NCBI RefSeq assembly: GCF_900143695.1
Contig: NZ_FRFE01000009.1
Span: 62,001 to 126,000, forward strand
Length of the DNA stretch: 64,000 nt
Reading direction: 5' to 3'
Source of the DNA: Desulfopila aestuarii DSM 18488
GTDB taxonomy: Bacteria; Desulfobacterota; Desulfobulbia; Desulfobulbales; Desulfocapsaceae
The notes under the pieces are model-generated. The model was not told where the DNA came from. It worked only from the letters and a program-made list of their open reading frames with translations, and made no database searches. Of this stretch, positions 27,626 to 35,299 are shown one piece after another. Each line of letters begins with the position of its first letter. Position 1 is the first letter of the stretch. Both the position numbers and the translations under genes were made by a program.

Positions 27626-28039
27626 TGCTTGCCCAGATCCGGGGCTCTTGAGGTGATGACTCTTCCAATATATTGAAATACGAGGCAATGGAGTCCTGTG
27701 AGGAGTTTCTTGCATCGTCTCATCAGGTGCAGGAGGACCAGCTCAATGCCAGAGGATGCGCCCGTCAGGTTGAGCCTATCATGATACGACGATCTTGGAA
27801 CGCGGGAAGAGAGATGGTTTACGGGTAAGGGCAGATTCGGCGGTTGGTAAACCAGTTGAAGTAATGCAATATACCTTGAACCTCGGTTCATGAAGGCAGG
27901 CTTTTGTTTACGAACTTTGTCGGGATAGTGCCGATCTTGGTATTCTTTGGGGGCGAATAGCGGTATCAGGAGTTCCCTCTTTCCCCTGCTCTTCTGTATT
28001 GCTGTTGACGCATTGAGTGCGTTTCAGGGTACAAACGAG
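27626..28039. other. Intergenic region with dispersed repeat
   Basis: This 414-bp gap separates the convergent dctM and amidohydrolase genes. It holds copy 2 of the 79-bp repeat (27787-27865). Short open frames here have no recognisable product. No clear rho-independent terminator is seen for either gene. Confidence 0.65.
27787..27865. repeat. 79-bp dispersed repeat, copy 2
   Basis: This copy aligns without gaps to 18727-18805. The stem TGGTTTAC (27815-27822) / GTAAACCA (27847-27854) is fully Watson-Crick here, while copy 1 uses G-U pairs at two positions. That change pattern suggests the stem matters as RNA. One forward frame also stays similar (DGLRVRADS..G.PVEV), so a decayed coding remnant is an alternative. 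Confidence 0.7.
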
Positions 28040-29395
28040 TTAGCTCTCGATAAGTTGACGTGCCAGATGGTTGTGCTGAGCCACGTGTTGATTGAGATCG
28101 AGTGGTAGCAGTTCGCCGTCGCTGACTACGATCTTGCCGTTTATTATTGAATGAGTAACCCGCTGCGGTGAGCAAAATAGCAGCGCTGCAACCGGGTCGT
28201 TCGGTGCGGCGCCAGCGGAATCAATCCCCTGAATGTTGAATGCGACGACGTCGGCACTCATACCGGGTGCCAATGCTCCAATGTCGTTGCGGCCCAGTAC
28301 CCGTGCACCGCCGAGCGTGGCCAGTTCAAGTGTCTGGCGCCCACTCATGGCTGCCGGGCCGTAACCAACGCGGGCCAGCAGCATGGCTTGACGCGCTTCG
28401 GCCATGAGATGCCCTGAGTCGTTCGACGCGCTTCCGTCGACTCCCAGGCCGACCGCAATACCGGCTTCAAGCAGAACCGGTATCGGCGCTATGCCCGAGG
28501 CGAGCCGCATGTTTGAACTAGGACAGTGCACAATGCCGGTGCCGGTACGTGAGAACAGGTCGATGCCTGCAGCATCAAGCTTGACGCAGTGAGCATGCCA
28601 GACATCAGGACCGACCCAGCCCAGCGATTCGACGTATTCGGTCGGTGTCATACCGAATTTTTCAAGGCTGTAGGCGATGTCATTGTCGTTTTCGGCGAGA
28701 TGAGTATGCAGCGATACACCATAGCTGCGCGCGAGTGCGGCCGACTCTCGCATCAAATCACGGCTCACCGAGAAAGGGGAACATGGCGCGACGACAATAC
28801 GCTGCATGGCATGGCGCCCGGGATCGTGCCATGTTTCGATTAGCCGTTGGGTATCCCTGAGGATCGAGTCTTCATTTTCAACCAGCAGATCTGGTGGCAG
28901 GCCGCCTTGGCTTTCGCCGACACTCATGCTGCCGCGCGCAGCATGGAAGCGCATGCCCAGCATATCAGCAGCCTCGATCGAGTCTTCCAGGCGGATGCCG
29001 TTCGGATAGAGGTAGAGATGGTCGCTCGACGTTGTGCACCCAGAAAGGATCAGTTCTGCCATTGCGGTTACTGTCGAGACGTGGATCATCTTGGGCGTGA
29101 TCCGGGCCCAGATGGGATAGAGGTGTTTCAGCCAGGTAAAAAGCTCGGCATCCTGCGCACCGGGAATTGCCCGGGTCAGGCTCTGAAACATGTGGTGGTG
29201 TGCGTTGATCAAACCGGGCATGACAACGCACCCGGCAAGTGAAATAACCTTGTCGGCAACCTTGGGAAGATCCTTACTCGGTCCCACCGCTTTGATGACA
29301 CCATCTTGAATGAAAACACCTCCACTCAGTATTTCCCGTCGTTCTTCATCCATCGTCACCAGAACATCGGCATTTTTGAGGAGCAGTGTTGTCAT
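28040..29395 (-). CDS. 8-oxoguanine deaminase-like amidohydrolase
   Basis: This 451-residue member of the amidohydrolase superfamily (ATZ/TRZ-like) should deaminate a purine or related ring. Metal ligands appear in PGLINAHHHMFQSL, in SLHTHLAEN, in HAHCVKLD and in LGVDGSASND. The segment GGLPPDLLVENEDSILRDTQRLI together with LYPNG is characteristic of the 8-oxoguanine deaminase group, which yields uric acid from 8-oxoguanine. Guanine or triazine-type activity cannot be excluded by eye. It converges on the TRAP transporter genes, which might import its substrate. A palindrome, ATTGTAACAAT, lies about 41 bp upstream of its start. Confidence 0.85.
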   Translation of the reverse strand: MTTLLLKNADVLVTMDEERREILSGGVFIQDGVIKAVGPSKDLPKVADKVISLAGCVVMPGLINAHHHMFQSLTRAIPGAQDAELFTWLKHLYPIWARITPKMIHVSTVTAMAELILSGCTTSSDHLYLYPNGIRLEDSIEAADMLGMRFHAARGSMSVGESQGGLPPDLLVENEDSILRDTQRLIETWHDPGRHAMQRIVVAPCSPFSVSRDLMRESAALARSYGVSLHTHLAENDNDIAYSLEKFGMTPTEYVESLGWVGPDVWHAHCVKLDAAGIDLFSRTGTGIVHCPSSNMRLASGIAPIPVLLEAGIAVGLGVDGSASNDSGHLMAEARQAMLLARVGYGPAAMSGRQTLELATLGGARVLGRNDIGALAPGMSADVVAFNIQGIDSAGAAPNDPVAALLFCSPQRVTHSIINGKIVVSDGELLPLDLNQHVAQHNHLARQLIES

Positions 29396-29435
29396 GGCAT
29401 CAGGTATTAATAAAAATGATTATTATGTTGCAACC

Positions 29436-29446
29436 ATTGTAACAAT
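29436..29446. promoter_or_regulatory. Palindrome upstream of the amidohydrolase
   Basis: ATTGTAACAAT is an 11-bp palindrome centred 46 bp before the amidohydrolase start, next to GTTGCAAC (29427-29434). Its TTGT...ACAA arms resemble the candidate GntR site at 8736-8749. Confidence 0.3.
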
Positions 29447-29466
29447 ATCAAGGAGACAATGGTGAA

Positions 29467-30648
29467 TTATCGGGAAACGAAACGTCCATGGGGCCAGGAT
29501 GGGGTTGATAATGCGGTTCCCAGGTTGTATTTGATAAGTCTGTGTCGCAATTCCAGCAGTTGGTCCACCAAGGCCGGCTCGTCTTCGGCATAGGCCTTTT
29601 CATCGGCTATCCGTTTCACCACGACTCCTAAGAGCTCTGTAATAGCATTACCGACGGAGTTCTGGCTTATGGTGACGATGAGTCTTCCATCATCGTCTCG
29701 ATAGAGCAGTTGCTTGTACGCCGGCTGCCAGCGGATCTCATTGGCCAATTTGGGATCTTCGGTCACCTCCAACCTTAATATTCGTGCGGCTTCATGGAAT
29801 TGATTGTTGAGCAGCAGAATATCTTCAATCTGGCTTTTATATACAGCGCCGGCAGGAATTCGGGTGTCGCCGGAGGCAACAAGCGCAAAAAAGGTTCGAT
29901 AAAACTCTAGAAAACCGCTGAGGACCATGTCGTACTCTTTCCAGAACTTGCCTCGATTGAGGGTATCCGCCCCACCAATGACCTCCCAGCTCGGCAATCC
30001 CTGCGGATAACCGGTAATAGATAATTTGCCCTCTTCAGGGGGGATTGGCCTTAGCAATTCGAGCCGAAGAACATCAAGAAAGCGGAGGTAGACCTCGCTC
30101 AGATAGTACAAAAAAATGCCGTTCTGGCCGCTGTCGGTCAGGTTGGGGTCATCATCGGCCGCAGCGGGAGAGGACGCGAGCAAGGATTTTTCAAAGACAA
30201 TAAAGTGGTTATGAATCATCCGAATGCTGGGCACGCCAGGCTTGTTGAGCGGCCAGGTCGCGTCGAGACTGGCTTCACCGCAAAAGACCAGATGCTCTTT
30301 TGGGTCAGGGTATTTTTCCAGCATGTACTGAAAAACGACATTGGTCATTCGGCTGAAGGTAATGTTTTCCTCGCGGGTCAACTGGTCCCGCCGGACAGGC
30401 CGGCCCATGGGGTCCAGCAATTTTGCGGAGGTGTCGAAAATGATCGAGGTATCGAAGAGGTTCGAATGGCCGATCGCTTTACGGTAGAGCAGAAAACCTT
30501 CCTTGGTGCGGAGCAGGCCGTTTTCCCGGGCGAGATGACGAAGGTTGCAGGGGCTGTTAAAGAATTCTGTTGGGGCGACACCTTCCGGTATCGCAATTGG
30601 TATCGGGCGATGGGGTACGACAACCTCTCTGGGATAGGATGTGTTCAT
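29467..30648 (-). CDS. Conserved protein of unknown function with an HxH motif
   Basis: I do not recognise this 393-residue soluble protein. It has no signal peptide or membrane segment. The most striking stretch is GVPSIRMIHNHFIVFEKS near residues 138-155, an HxH-x-x-x-F pattern reminiscent of HIT/GalT-type nucleotidyl transferases but not enough to assign. EHLVFCGEASLDATWPLNKP precedes it and could hold a metal or substrate residue. The C-terminal third is helical and rich in charged residues (about 330-380). It lies 71 bp upstream of the amidohydrolase on the same strand, so joint transcription is possible. The length and even composition say it is a real, intact gene. Confidence 0.8.
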   Translation of the reverse strand: MNTSYPREVVVPHRPIPIAIPEGVAPTEFFNSPCNLRHLARENGLLRTKEGFLLYRKAIGHSNLFDTSIIFDTSAKLLDPMGRPVRRDQLTREENITFSRMTNVVFQYMLEKYPDPKEHLVFCGEASLDATWPLNKPGVPSIRMIHNHFIVFEKSLLASSPAAADDDPNLTDSGQNGIFLYYLSEVYLRFLDVLRLELLRPIPPEEGKLSITGYPQGLPSWEVIGGADTLNRGKFWKEYDMVLSGFLEFYRTFFALVASGDTRIPAGAVYKSQIEDILLLNNQFHEAARILRLEVTEDPKLANEIRWQPAYKQLLYRDDDGRLIVTISQNSVGNAITELLGVVVKRIADEKAYAEDEPALVDQLLELRHRLIKYNLGTALSTPSWPHGRFVSR

Positions 30649-30856
30649 ACAACCTCCGCAGGTTTTGGATGTGACCGCTCTTCAGTAGCTCATAAAAGAG
30701 GTAACGGCAAATAGGAATTTTGTCTATTTGTTTTACAACCAATAAAGTCCTGATCTGAATTGGTGTGAGCCAGTGTCATTCAGGCCTCGCGCTGATTTCT
30801 CATAAAAAAGGACAAGAGCGGGGTGGAGTTTCCGGTACACCGTTCTGTTTTGATAT

Positions 30857-31624
30857 TTACTCGGCTTCCTCTATATGGCGCACTACCAGATCACCTATAC
30901 CCGGCAGCATGCCAATCCCGTGGTGAATCGCTTCCACTACAAGGCCATGGTTTTCAAGTTTCATCTTCCAGGAATGCTCACTATCTCCAAGCAAATCACG
31001 TTCGACATGAAAGCCATGAGAGAGAAAGAATGGGATGAGAAGAACCTTTTCATACCCTTTATCGGCGATTGTTTCAGCCAAAAGGTCTGTTTCCGGATAG
31101 TGCTCTACAACTCCGACAAAGACGCGTTCACCGAAACGTTGCCGTAGCAGGTTCTCCAAGGCAAGATAAGCCGTCCAGACAGGGTGACGGGTGCCATGGC
31201 CGATCAACAGGACGGCCTGCTGCTGGTTTTTCATGATATGGGGAGCAAGCAGGTCTAAGAGTGTTTGGTAATCTGAGGGAGACGAGAATAGCGGCAGGCC
31301 AAGTCGGCAGTCGATTCCTGTTGCCTGCCTGACTTCATGGTGGAGTTCGTGGAACTCGAATCCAGGCAACAGGTGCAGGGACTGAACAATCGCCATTTTA
31401 TGCCCCTTGGCAGCAACGTCGTGGAGAATATCAAGAGGCAGCCGGATATCCTCCTGCCCTTTATTCTGAGCGTGGGTAACGGTTCGCTTATTATAACCCC
31501 AGAAAACAGGTCGATCAGGAAAATGGTTGCGGACGGCGGTTTCGATCTTTTTGCTGGTGGCTGTGGCTGCTGCACTTGTGCTGAAGGCTGTCAGGATAAT
31601 AGGGGAAATGGCTTGGTTGGTCAT
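30857..31624 (-). CDS. cbiK: Sirohydrochlorin cobaltochelatase, CbiK type
   Basis: This 255-residue chelatase inserts Co2+ (or Fe2+) into sirohydrochlorin for cobalamin or siroheme/heme synthesis. VLLIGHGTRHPVW carries the first catalytic His, and LIPFFLSHGFHVERDLLGD carries the second with its acidic partners. VVEHYPETDLL is also typical. There is no signal peptide, which points to the cytoplasmic form; some sulfate reducers have an additional periplasmic CbiK. It stands alone with no cobalamin riboswitch upstream. hemC lies 6 kb away on the other strand and belongs to the same tetrapyrrole route. Confidence 0.92.
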   Translation of the reverse strand: MTNQAISPIILTAFSTSAAATATSKKIETAVRNHFPDRPVFWGYNKRTVTHAQNKGQEDIRLPLDILHDVAAKGHKMAIVQSLHLLPGFEFHELHHEVRQATGIDCRLGLPLFSSPSDYQTLLDLLAPHIMKNQQQAVLLIGHGTRHPVWTAYLALENLLRQRFGERVFVGVVEHYPETDLLAETIADKGYEKVLLIPFFLSHGFHVERDLLGDSEHSWKMKLENHGLVVEAIHHGIGMLPGIGDLVVRHIEEAE

Positions 31625-31856
31625 GGTGAGCCTTATCGTGAAGTGAACCGTTGTTGACCAGCGGAACCGGGATTTGAAAAAAAATGTCTAGGACGGGGCA
31701 AAAGAAAGAACCCATCCTTCGGCCACTCGTTCATGCTGTTGTCTGTTACTTTATTGAAATGACATGCATATTACTGCATCATATGGTTTCAGCAAAGAGA
31801 TCTTGCATCGTGGGTGCATGAAAATGTTAGACATCTGTCGTACATATTTTGAATTA

Positions 31857-31883
31857 AAAGGATTTAAAGGATTTAAAGGATTT
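31857..31883. repeat. Three tandem 9-bp repeats
   Basis: AAAGGATTT is repeated three times in perfect register, giving a 27-bp microsatellite-like tract. It lies about 60 bp upstream of the candidate porin promoter. Confidence 0.8.
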
Positions 31884-31941
31884 AAAAAAAGTAGTTTATG
31901 ACTCCATATATTTGCGGGGCAAGGAAAAACCTGATATGCTG

Positions 31942-31971
31942 TTGACACATTGTGGCAAAGTGTAGTATGAA
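31942..31971 (+). promoter_or_regulatory. Candidate sigma-70 promoter of the porin gene
   Basis: A consensus TTGACA (31942-31947) is followed after 18 bases by TATGAA (31966-31971). The spacer contains an imperfect palindrome, ACACATTG...CAAAGTGT (31945-31963), a possible regulator site. The porin ATG lies 170 bp further on, so a long leader is implied. Confidence 0.45.
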
Positions 31972-32144
31972 GCAATTATGTTAATTAATTATATAATGTA
32001 ATGCTTCATCTTGTGATGGCAAGCGGGTTTGGGGAACACGCTTGCTGGAAAGCGGGTTTTGGGGCATGTCCAGGCTGTACCGGTGTTACTATGGGGGTAC
32101 ATAAGGTCATCGGTGGAGCGCAACCAGGCAGGAGGATGAGAGAG

Positions 32145-33677
32145 ATGATAAAGAGATTTTCTGTAATGGCCCTTGCGGGCCTGCTGGTGTTTCCTGCGGT
32201 ATCAATGGCGGGTGGCAGCTCAAACGTTGCCGATCTGGAACGCAAGATCGAGGAATTGAGCCGGCAGCTCAATGATCTGAAGGCGGCGATGGAGGAACAG
32301 GCCGAAACCAATGAAGAGCAGGACGTTGCACTCGAAGATTTGGACGAACGCTCTGAGGATTGGGATCTGGCGGCTCGTATCAAGTTCTACGGCGATTACC
32401 GCGGCCGGCTTGATTATTACTCTGCTGACCGGAAGTTTGGTTCCGATGTGGATAACGATACCCTTTGGACCAACCGTTTCAGGCTGAATATGCGGGCCAA
32501 GGCAACTGAGAATATGGAATTCAAGGCGCGTCTGGCCATGTTTAAAGCGTGGGGTAACCAATCCGGCTTTTATGATGCTTCAGGGGCCATGTGGCCTGTT
32601 TTCGACGGCAATGTGACCCGGACTCCTGAAGACAGTGCACTATATGTTGATCGGGTGTTTGTCAACTGGAACAATATTGGCGGAATACCGATGTGGTTCT
32701 CCATCGGTCGTCGGCCAACGACCGATGGGCCACCTGCGGAGATGCGCATGGGCACTGACGAGCGGATGGCAACTCCCATGTCGTTTATGGATTGGCCTTT
32801 TGACGGTATTTCAGTAGGCTATGCATGGAGCTGGGGTAATGAGACCATGGGCGATAGTAGAATACGCTTCTGCTATGGTCGTGGTTTTGAGGCGGGCTTG
32901 CAGGCTGATAACTCTCCACAATCGGCTGACAATATTGACGACATGGATTTTGCTGGTTTGAGCTGGGATGTCATGAAGAAAGATGACCGATTCCTGTATC
33001 TCCAGTCTTATGTCGCTTTTAATGTTATTAGATATCCTGATTTTCAGAATCCTGACGATACTGATTATTACAATAGTATTTATGGAGATAATGATAACCT
33101 CGGCAAAATATGGCACAGTGCGGCAGTATATGAAGATAAAGTAAGTAATCTTAATTATTTTATCGCAGGTGGTTTGTCATATGCTATGCCGGATGATTCC
33201 GGCTGGGGAATGTTCAGCGATTTTGCCCGAATGGGTGCCGGTTTGAAAGGGCCGAATTATGATAACGAGACCGGTTACAGTCTGTATGCTGGTGTCCGCT
33301 ATGATATCGATGACATTGGTTTGAAGGTCGGCGGCGAGTTTAACTGGGGTTCCCAGTACTGGATTGCCATGGCTCCCGGGCATGATGAGATCTATATGTC
33401 AAAGCTAGCGACTCGTGGCCAAGTGTATGAGGCGTACCTCATTTATGATCTGCCCACCGGTGATGTGATTTCGAAATATGCCAAGACTTTTATGCGACTT
33501 GGCTATCAGCATTATGAGTATGATTATGCTGGTTCTGGTGACTGGAACATGTATCCGTATGACCTCGGCAGTAGTTCAGATATGATGTACATGAATGGCC
33601 TTGTTAATGCGGGGATGGCAAATGATCCCGTCGAGAGAGCAGATCAGGTCTATCTGACATTTGAGGTCTATTTCTAA
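32145..33677 (+). CDS. Outer-membrane porin-like protein with N-terminal coiled coil (DUF3373 type)
   Basis: This 510-residue protein starts with a signal peptide (MIKRFSVMALAGLLVFPAVSMAGG), then a short coiled coil (NVADLERKIEELSRQLNDLK), as in trimeric porins that contact peptidoglycan. The rest alternates aromatic and polar residues in short strands (for example FYGDYRGRLDYYS, FSIGRRPTTDGPP) and ends LTFEVYF with a terminal Phe, as outer-membrane barrels do. I chose ATG at 32145 because GGAGG lies nine bases before it; a start at 32136 would sit directly on the site. The overall pattern resembles DUF3373 proteins of sulfate reducers. The substrate is unknown. Confidence 0.82.
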   Translation: MIKRFSVMALAGLLVFPAVSMAGGSSNVADLERKIEELSRQLNDLKAAMEEQAETNEEQDVALEDLDERSEDWDLAARIKFYGDYRGRLDYYSADRKFGSDVDNDTLWTNRFRLNMRAKATENMEFKARLAMFKAWGNQSGFYDASGAMWPVFDGNVTRTPEDSALYVDRVFVNWNNIGGIPMWFSIGRRPTTDGPPAEMRMGTDERMATPMSFMDWPFDGISVGYAWSWGNETMGDSRIRFCYGRGFEAGLQADNSPQSADNIDDMDFAGLSWDVMKKDDRFLYLQSYVAFNVIRYPDFQNPDDTDYYNSIYGDNDNLGKIWHSAAVYEDKVSNLNYFIAGGLSYAMPDDSGWGMFSDFARMGAGLKGPNYDNETGYSLYAGVRYDIDDIGLKVGGEFNWGSQYWIAMAPGHDEIYMSKLATRGQVYEAYLIYDLPTGDVISKYAKTFMRLGYQHYEYDYAGSGDWNMYPYDLGSSSDMMYMNGLVNAGMANDPVERADQVYLTFEVYF

Positions 33678-33704
33678 GATTTCTATCAAAGATCGTCTGT
33701 CTTT

Positions 33705-33740
33705 AAGGGGAGTGCCCGGAATCGGGCCCTCCCCTTTTTT
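33705..33740 (+). terminator. Rho-independent terminator of the porin gene
   Basis: Arms AAGGGGAGTGCCCG (33705-33718) and CGGGCCCTCCCCTT (33723-33736) pair with one mismatch around a 4-base loop, followed directly by a T-run to 33740. Confidence 0.92.
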
Positions 33741-33827
33741 GTTGCCCAGCTTACACCTATGTACTACATTTTCATGTGGAAAAATAAGGCGTTTAGTTAC
33801 ATCTGAATTGTTTGTAATGGAGTATGC

Positions 33828-34604
33828 ATGGAAGATATGAGAGTACAGAGTATCCGTTCGATAGTGAGTCTCGGTAGCTTTGGGAACCTGCAATGTCGTT
33901 ATGGTCTCTTTGACCGGCATGGCGGAGTAAGTAGTGGTCCTTTTGCTTCGCTCAATATCGGTTTGGCGGTGGGCGACAGCATTGAGGCTGTTGAAGAAAA
34001 CAGGCAGTTGGTGAAAGAACGAATGGGGGTTGATTGGTGGCTTTCAGGCCGGCAAATTCACGGCGAAGCAGTCTATGTACTGGAACAGGCCCCTGACAGT
34101 GATTTGGAAGTGGACGGCTACGATGCTTTGATAACCAACCAGCAAAATGTGGGTCTCGTTATCCAGCATGCCGATTGTCAGGCTGTACTGCTCTATGATC
34201 CGGTCAGCCAGGCGATAGGAGCAATTCACAGCGGCTGGCGTGGAAGTGTTGTAAACCTTATTGGTAAGACAGTTCAGGCCATGGCTGATGTTTTTGGCAC
34301 TGATGCTCGCAATCTGCGGGCTGTTGTAAGCCCGTCACTAGGCCCCTGCTGTGCTGAGTTTGTCAATTATGAGCTGGAGTTGCCGGTCTCTTTTCAGGAG
34401 TTCATGGATGACAACAGGCGGTTTAATTTCTGGGAGATCTCAAAGCGTCAGTTGATGGATTGCGGGATTCGGGAAGAGTCCATTACCCTACCCAACATCT
34501 GTACCAGCTGCTCGACTGATTATTTCTCCTATCGACGTGCCTGCCGGGAAGGCGACAGCGTTACAGGTCGCAACTGCTCAGTTATCGCTCTGATTGCCGA
34601 ATAG
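33828..34604 (+). CDS. pgeF: Peptidoglycan editing factor / laccase-domain protein
   Basis: This 258-residue YfiH/PgeF family protein has the three metal-site motifs: QIHGEAVYVL, IQHADCQAVLL and AIHSGWRGSVVNL, plus SPSLGPCCAEF and the closing CREGDSVTGRNCSVI. In E. coli the family removes wrongly inserted L-Ser from peptidoglycan precursors; related proteins have copper oxidase or purine nucleoside phosphorylase activity. GGAG lies five bases before the ATG. The gene precedes a two-component pair by 20 bp on the same strand, which suggests cotranscription. Confidence 0.92.
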   Translation: MEDMRVQSIRSIVSLGSFGNLQCRYGLFDRHGGVSSGPFASLNIGLAVGDSIEAVEENRQLVKERMGVDWWLSGRQIHGEAVYVLEQAPDSDLEVDGYDALITNQQNVGLVIQHADCQAVLLYDPVSQAIGAIHSGWRGSVVNLIGKTVQAMADVFGTDARNLRAVVSPSLGPCCAEFVNYELELPVSFQEFMDDNRRFNFWEISKRQLMDCGIREESITLPNICTSCSTDYFSYRRACREGDSVTGRNCSVIALIAE

Positions 34605-34624
34605 AACAAGCCGTGGAGGTTGTC

Positions 34625-35299
34625 ATGCGGATTCTCTTGATAGAAGACGACAAAAAAATAGCGGGATTTATCGAGAAGGGGCTGCGGGAATCGGGTTTCG
34701 TTGTGGATACCTGTCATGACGGAACAGAGGGGCTTGAGCTGGGCGTGCAGGGCGTTCATGATGCGGCAGTGGTGGATATCATGCTGCCGGGAATGGATGG
34801 ACTGCAGGTGATCGAGCGAATGCGCAAGGTCGGCGTCGATACGCCGGTGCTCATCCTGAGCGCCCGACAGTCGGTGGATGACCGTATACAGGGGCTGCAG
34901 CGGGGTGGTGATGATTATATGATCAAACCGTTTTCGTTTAGCGAACTATTGGCCAGGATTCAGGCGCTGATACGTCGGGACAAAAAAAGTACCCAGCCAA
35001 CTGTGCTGAAGGTGGCGGACCTGGAGATGGATCTCCTCAAACATGAGGTGGTTCGCGGAATCGAGAAGATCGAATTGCCTGCCAAGGAATATGCCTTGCT
35101 GGAACTGATGCTGCGAAACAGCGGGGCAGTGCTCTCCAAAACGACTATTCTTGAGAAGGTCTACGACTATAATTTCGATCCTCAGACCAATGTTGTCGAC
35201 GTGCTGGTATGTCGATTGCGCAACAAGATCGATAAGGATTATGACCGGAAACTGATCCAGACGGTGCGGGGGATGGGATATGTCCTTCGTGGTGACTAA
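34625..35299 (+). CDS. OmpR-family response regulator
   Basis: This 224-residue regulator has a receiver domain (1-118) with IEDDKK, the phosphoacceptor in AVVDIMLPGMDG and the IKPFSFSELLARI Lys segment. A winged-helix DNA-binding domain follows (about 128-224), closing with VVDVLVCRLRNKIDK and TVRGMGYVLR. The sequence resembles the CusR/CopR branch that often responds to metals, but the ligand is unproven. I start at ATG 34625 because GGAGG is five bases upstream; a GTG at 34613 overlaps that site. The last 20 bases overlap the kinase gene. Confidence 0.93.
   Translation: MRILLIEDDKKIAGFIEKGLRESGFVVDTCHDGTEGLELGVQGVHDAAVVDIMLPGMDGLQVIERMRKVGVDTPVLILSARQSVDDRIQGLQRGGDDYMIKPFSFSELLARIQALIRRDKKSTQPTVLKVADLEMDLLKHEVVRGIEKIELPAKEYALLELMLRNSGAVLSKTTILEKVYDYNFDPQTNVVDVLVCRLRNKIDKDYDRKLIQTVRGMGYVLRGD

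Larger units (their letters stand above)
31625..32144. other. Intergenic region, divergent promoters
   Basis: This 520-bp gap lies between cbiK and the porin gene. It holds three perfect tandem copies of AAAGGATTT (31857-31883) and a candidate promoter at 31942-31971. An open frame that would extend the porin 48 codons upstream lacks a ribosome-binding site, and its translation is not signal-peptide-like. Confidence 0.65.

Noticed and set aside
31625-32144. Cobalamin riboswitch near cbiK
   Set aside because: No B12-box-like sequence (GCCACTG context) is present upstream of cbiK.
32001-32144. N-terminal extension of the porin gene
   Set aside because: The 48 extra codons lack a ribosome-binding site and would bury the clear signal peptide that begins at 32145.
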